Below the pieces are notes generated by a model. The model worked only from the letters and a program-made list of their open reading frames with translations, had not been told where the DNA came from and did not search any database. A stretch of DNA of 64,000 bases from Lysobacterales bacterium 15-68-25 (GTDB taxonomy: Bacteria > Pseudomonadota > Gammaproteobacteria > Xanthomonadales > Rhodanobacteraceae), in assembly GCA_002279065.1 (NCBI GenBank), contig NCKB01000007.1:186001-250000 (forward strand), written 5' to 3'. The translations under genes and the position numbers were made by a program. Of this stretch, positions 62,739 through 64,000 are shown in pieces; positions within the stretch are counted from its first letter, which is position 1; each line of letters begins with the position of its first letter.

Positions 62739-64000
62739 TCAACCCTTCGGCGCCGGCCCCTTCACCGCCGTAACGAAGGCATCCGGCCGCACGTGCCTGG
62801 CGAACGCCTGCTGCACCTGCGGCGCGGTCATCTCCAGGTAGTGCCTGGCCGCGACCGTGGTCGCGTCCAGCGGCTTGCCCTCGATGGCCAGGCCGAGCAG
62901 TTGCCCGCCGATGCCGCCGAAGCTGGATTCGCCCAGCGGCATCTGGCGCAACAGGATGCCCTTGGCGCGATCCAGGTCGGCCGGCGATACCGGCGTCGTC
63001 TGCATCTGCTTCAGGTCCTGCACCACCAGCGCGCTGGCCGCCTTCACCTTGTCCGGGTCGGCACCGTAATCCACCGAGTAGGTGCTGCGGTTCTTGCCGA
63101 AGTCGAAGCTGGTGCCGACGCTGTAGACCAGGCCGCGGGTATCACGCAGGTCGTGATACAGCCGCGAGGCGTAGAAACCACCGCCCAGCACCTCGTTGCC
63201 GACAGCCAACGCGAAGCGGTCCGGATCGTTGCGGGTGACGTCGATGGTCTGCGCCATCGTCACGCTGTCCTGGCTGGCGCTGGTGTCGGGCACGTGCAGC
63301 TGGCCGGCCTTGTTCGCCGGCACCGCGGCGTAGTCCACGTCAGGCTTCGGCCCACTCGCCTTCCACTCGCCGAAGGCCTGCTCGACCACCTGTTTCACCT
63401 GCGCCGGATCGACCTTGCCGACCACCACCAGGGTGGTCATGTCCGGTCGGAACACCTGCGCGTAGTACTGCTTCACCTTGTCCAGGGTCAGTCCCATCAC
63501 GCTTTGCGGCGCGGCGTGGCGCAGCTCTGCATCACCGGCCGGCAGCAAGGCCCGGTCCAGCCCGATCTGGGTCAGGAAATCCGGCGACTGCACCTGTCCG
63601 GCGACGAAGCCGGCGGTCTGCCGCTGCACGATCGGGAAAGCCTGCGCCGGCAATGCCGGATGCAGCTCGGCATCGGCCAGCAGCTTCATGCCCTCGGTGA
63701 AGTGCGCCACCGGCACCGCCAGCGAGAAGCTCGTACCGGCGGAAGCGCGGGCACTGATGGCATCGAGCGCGGCCTGATACTGCAGGCGGTTGAGGTGAGT
63801 GGTGCCGAACTGGAACAACTGGCCCAGTACATCCTCCACGCCTTCCTCGCCCTTGGGCGCCTGCAGGTCCTGGTTGGTCTGCACGCGGCCGAAGGCCACC
63901 ACCGTGTTGCTGATGGTCTCCGGTTGCACGATCAGCCGCATGCCGTTGGCCAGGGTGTAGTCCACCGGATGCAGCGACGACTTGGGCACGCTCAGCTTGG
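62739..64000 (-). CDS. M16 family peptidase (C-terminal part, partial)
   Basis: The C-terminal 420 or so residues of an insulinase-like M16 zinc peptidase, cut by the right edge of the window. Reading continues past the last in-frame GTG (63989) with AAG CTG AGC, so the start lies outside. The visible half shows the inactive C-terminal M16 domain: YTLANGMRLIVQPETISNTVVAFGRV, then EDVLGQLFQFGT where the catalytic half would carry HxxEH, YYAQVFRPDMTTLVVVGKVDPAQVKQVVEQAFGEWKASG and LGGGFYASRLYHDLRDTRGLVYSVGTSFDFGKNRSTYSVDYGADPDKV. The zinc site would be in the missing N-terminal half. Likely a periplasmic two-domain peptidase. Confidence 0.88.
   Translation of the reverse strand, partial: KLSVPKSSLHPVDYTLANGMRLIVQPETISNTVVAFGRVQTNQDLQAPKGEEGVEDVLGQLFQFGTTHLNRLQYQAALDAISARASAGTSFSLAVPVAHFTEGMKLLADAELHPALPAQAFPIVQRQTAGFVAGQVQSPDFLTQIGLDRALLPAGDAELRHAAPQSVMGLTLDKVKQYYAQVFRPDMTTLVVVGKVDPAQVKQVVEQAFGEWKASGPKPDVDYAAVPANKAGQLHVPDTSASQDSVTMAQTIDVTRNDPDRFALAVGNEVLGGGFYASRLYHDLRDTRGLVYSVGTSFDFGKNRSTYSVDYGADPDKVKAASALVVQDLKQMQTTPVSPADLDRAKGILLRQMPLGESSFGGIGGQLLGLAIEGKPLDATTVAARHYLEMTAPQVQQAFARHVRPDAFVTAVKGPAPKG

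Overview
The window is about 64 kb of high-GC chromosomal DNA from a gammaproteobacterium of the order Xanthomonadales, most likely family Rhodanobacteraceae (Rhodanobacter, Dyella, Luteibacter or Frateuria type). This rests on the codon bias, on the gene order kdsD-kdsC-lptCAB-rpoN-hpf-hprK-rapZ-EIIA(Man)-ptsH-ptsI with HPr kinase in a Gram-negative, and on hda-perM-DUF2066-purM-purN. The genus is an inference. No tRNA, rRNA, CRISPR array, prophage or insertion sequence was recognised. Coding density is high and no gene-free stretch exceeds about 270 bp.

Layout. 0-8 kb is the most accessory-looking part: a broken short-chain dehydrogenase at the left edge, an ankyrin-repeat protein, a LysR regulator divergent from an intact SDR, two small membrane proteins (DUF6326 and DUF4386 types) and a tandem pair of paralogous secreted alpha/beta hydrolases. 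8-16.3 kb holds a bacterioferritin-like protein, an outer-membrane barrel protein divergent from a secreted Lys/Asp/Gln-repeat protein with an FNR/Anr-type box in front of it, a DUF2256 zinc-ribbon protein coupled to an iron-sulfur photolyase, a LacI regulator, RecQ and an alkyltransferase-like protein. 16.3-22 kb: low-affinity phosphate transport (Pit plus its DUF47 partner), a CNNM/CorC protein, ExoD, TrmJ and SuhB. 22-28.3 kb: DUF4328, Hda, an AI-2E/PerM permease, DUF2066, purM, purN and DUF3108.

28.4-40.2 kb is the envelope and phosphorelay core: murA and ibaG on the minus strand, then on the plus strand Kdo synthesis (kdsD, kdsC), the LPS export genes lptC, lptA and lptB, sigma-54 (rpoN), hibernation factor (hpf) and a regulatory PTS (HprK, RapZ, EIIA-Man, HPr, EI) with no sugar-specific EIIB or EIIC. 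40.2-48.8 kb: LysR/YeiH divergent pair, a methyltransferase, tsaB, creD, a sugar porter and a DinG/YoaA helicase. 49-57 kb: a PBP1b synthase followed at once by a TPR lipoprotein that fits LpoP, a nucleoside-sugar-epimerase-like protein, a membrane-anchored TPR protein and relA. 57-64 kb: hrpA, dps with an OxyR-like operator, a small membrane protein, and the C-terminal half of an M16 peptidase running off the right edge.

The points most worth checking are the FNR/Anr-box-controlled polyampholyte repeat protein with its divergent outer-membrane partner, the OxyR-like site placed just upstream of the dps promoter, the PBP1b-LpoP pair, and a perfect 17-bp palindrome between ibaG and kdsD.
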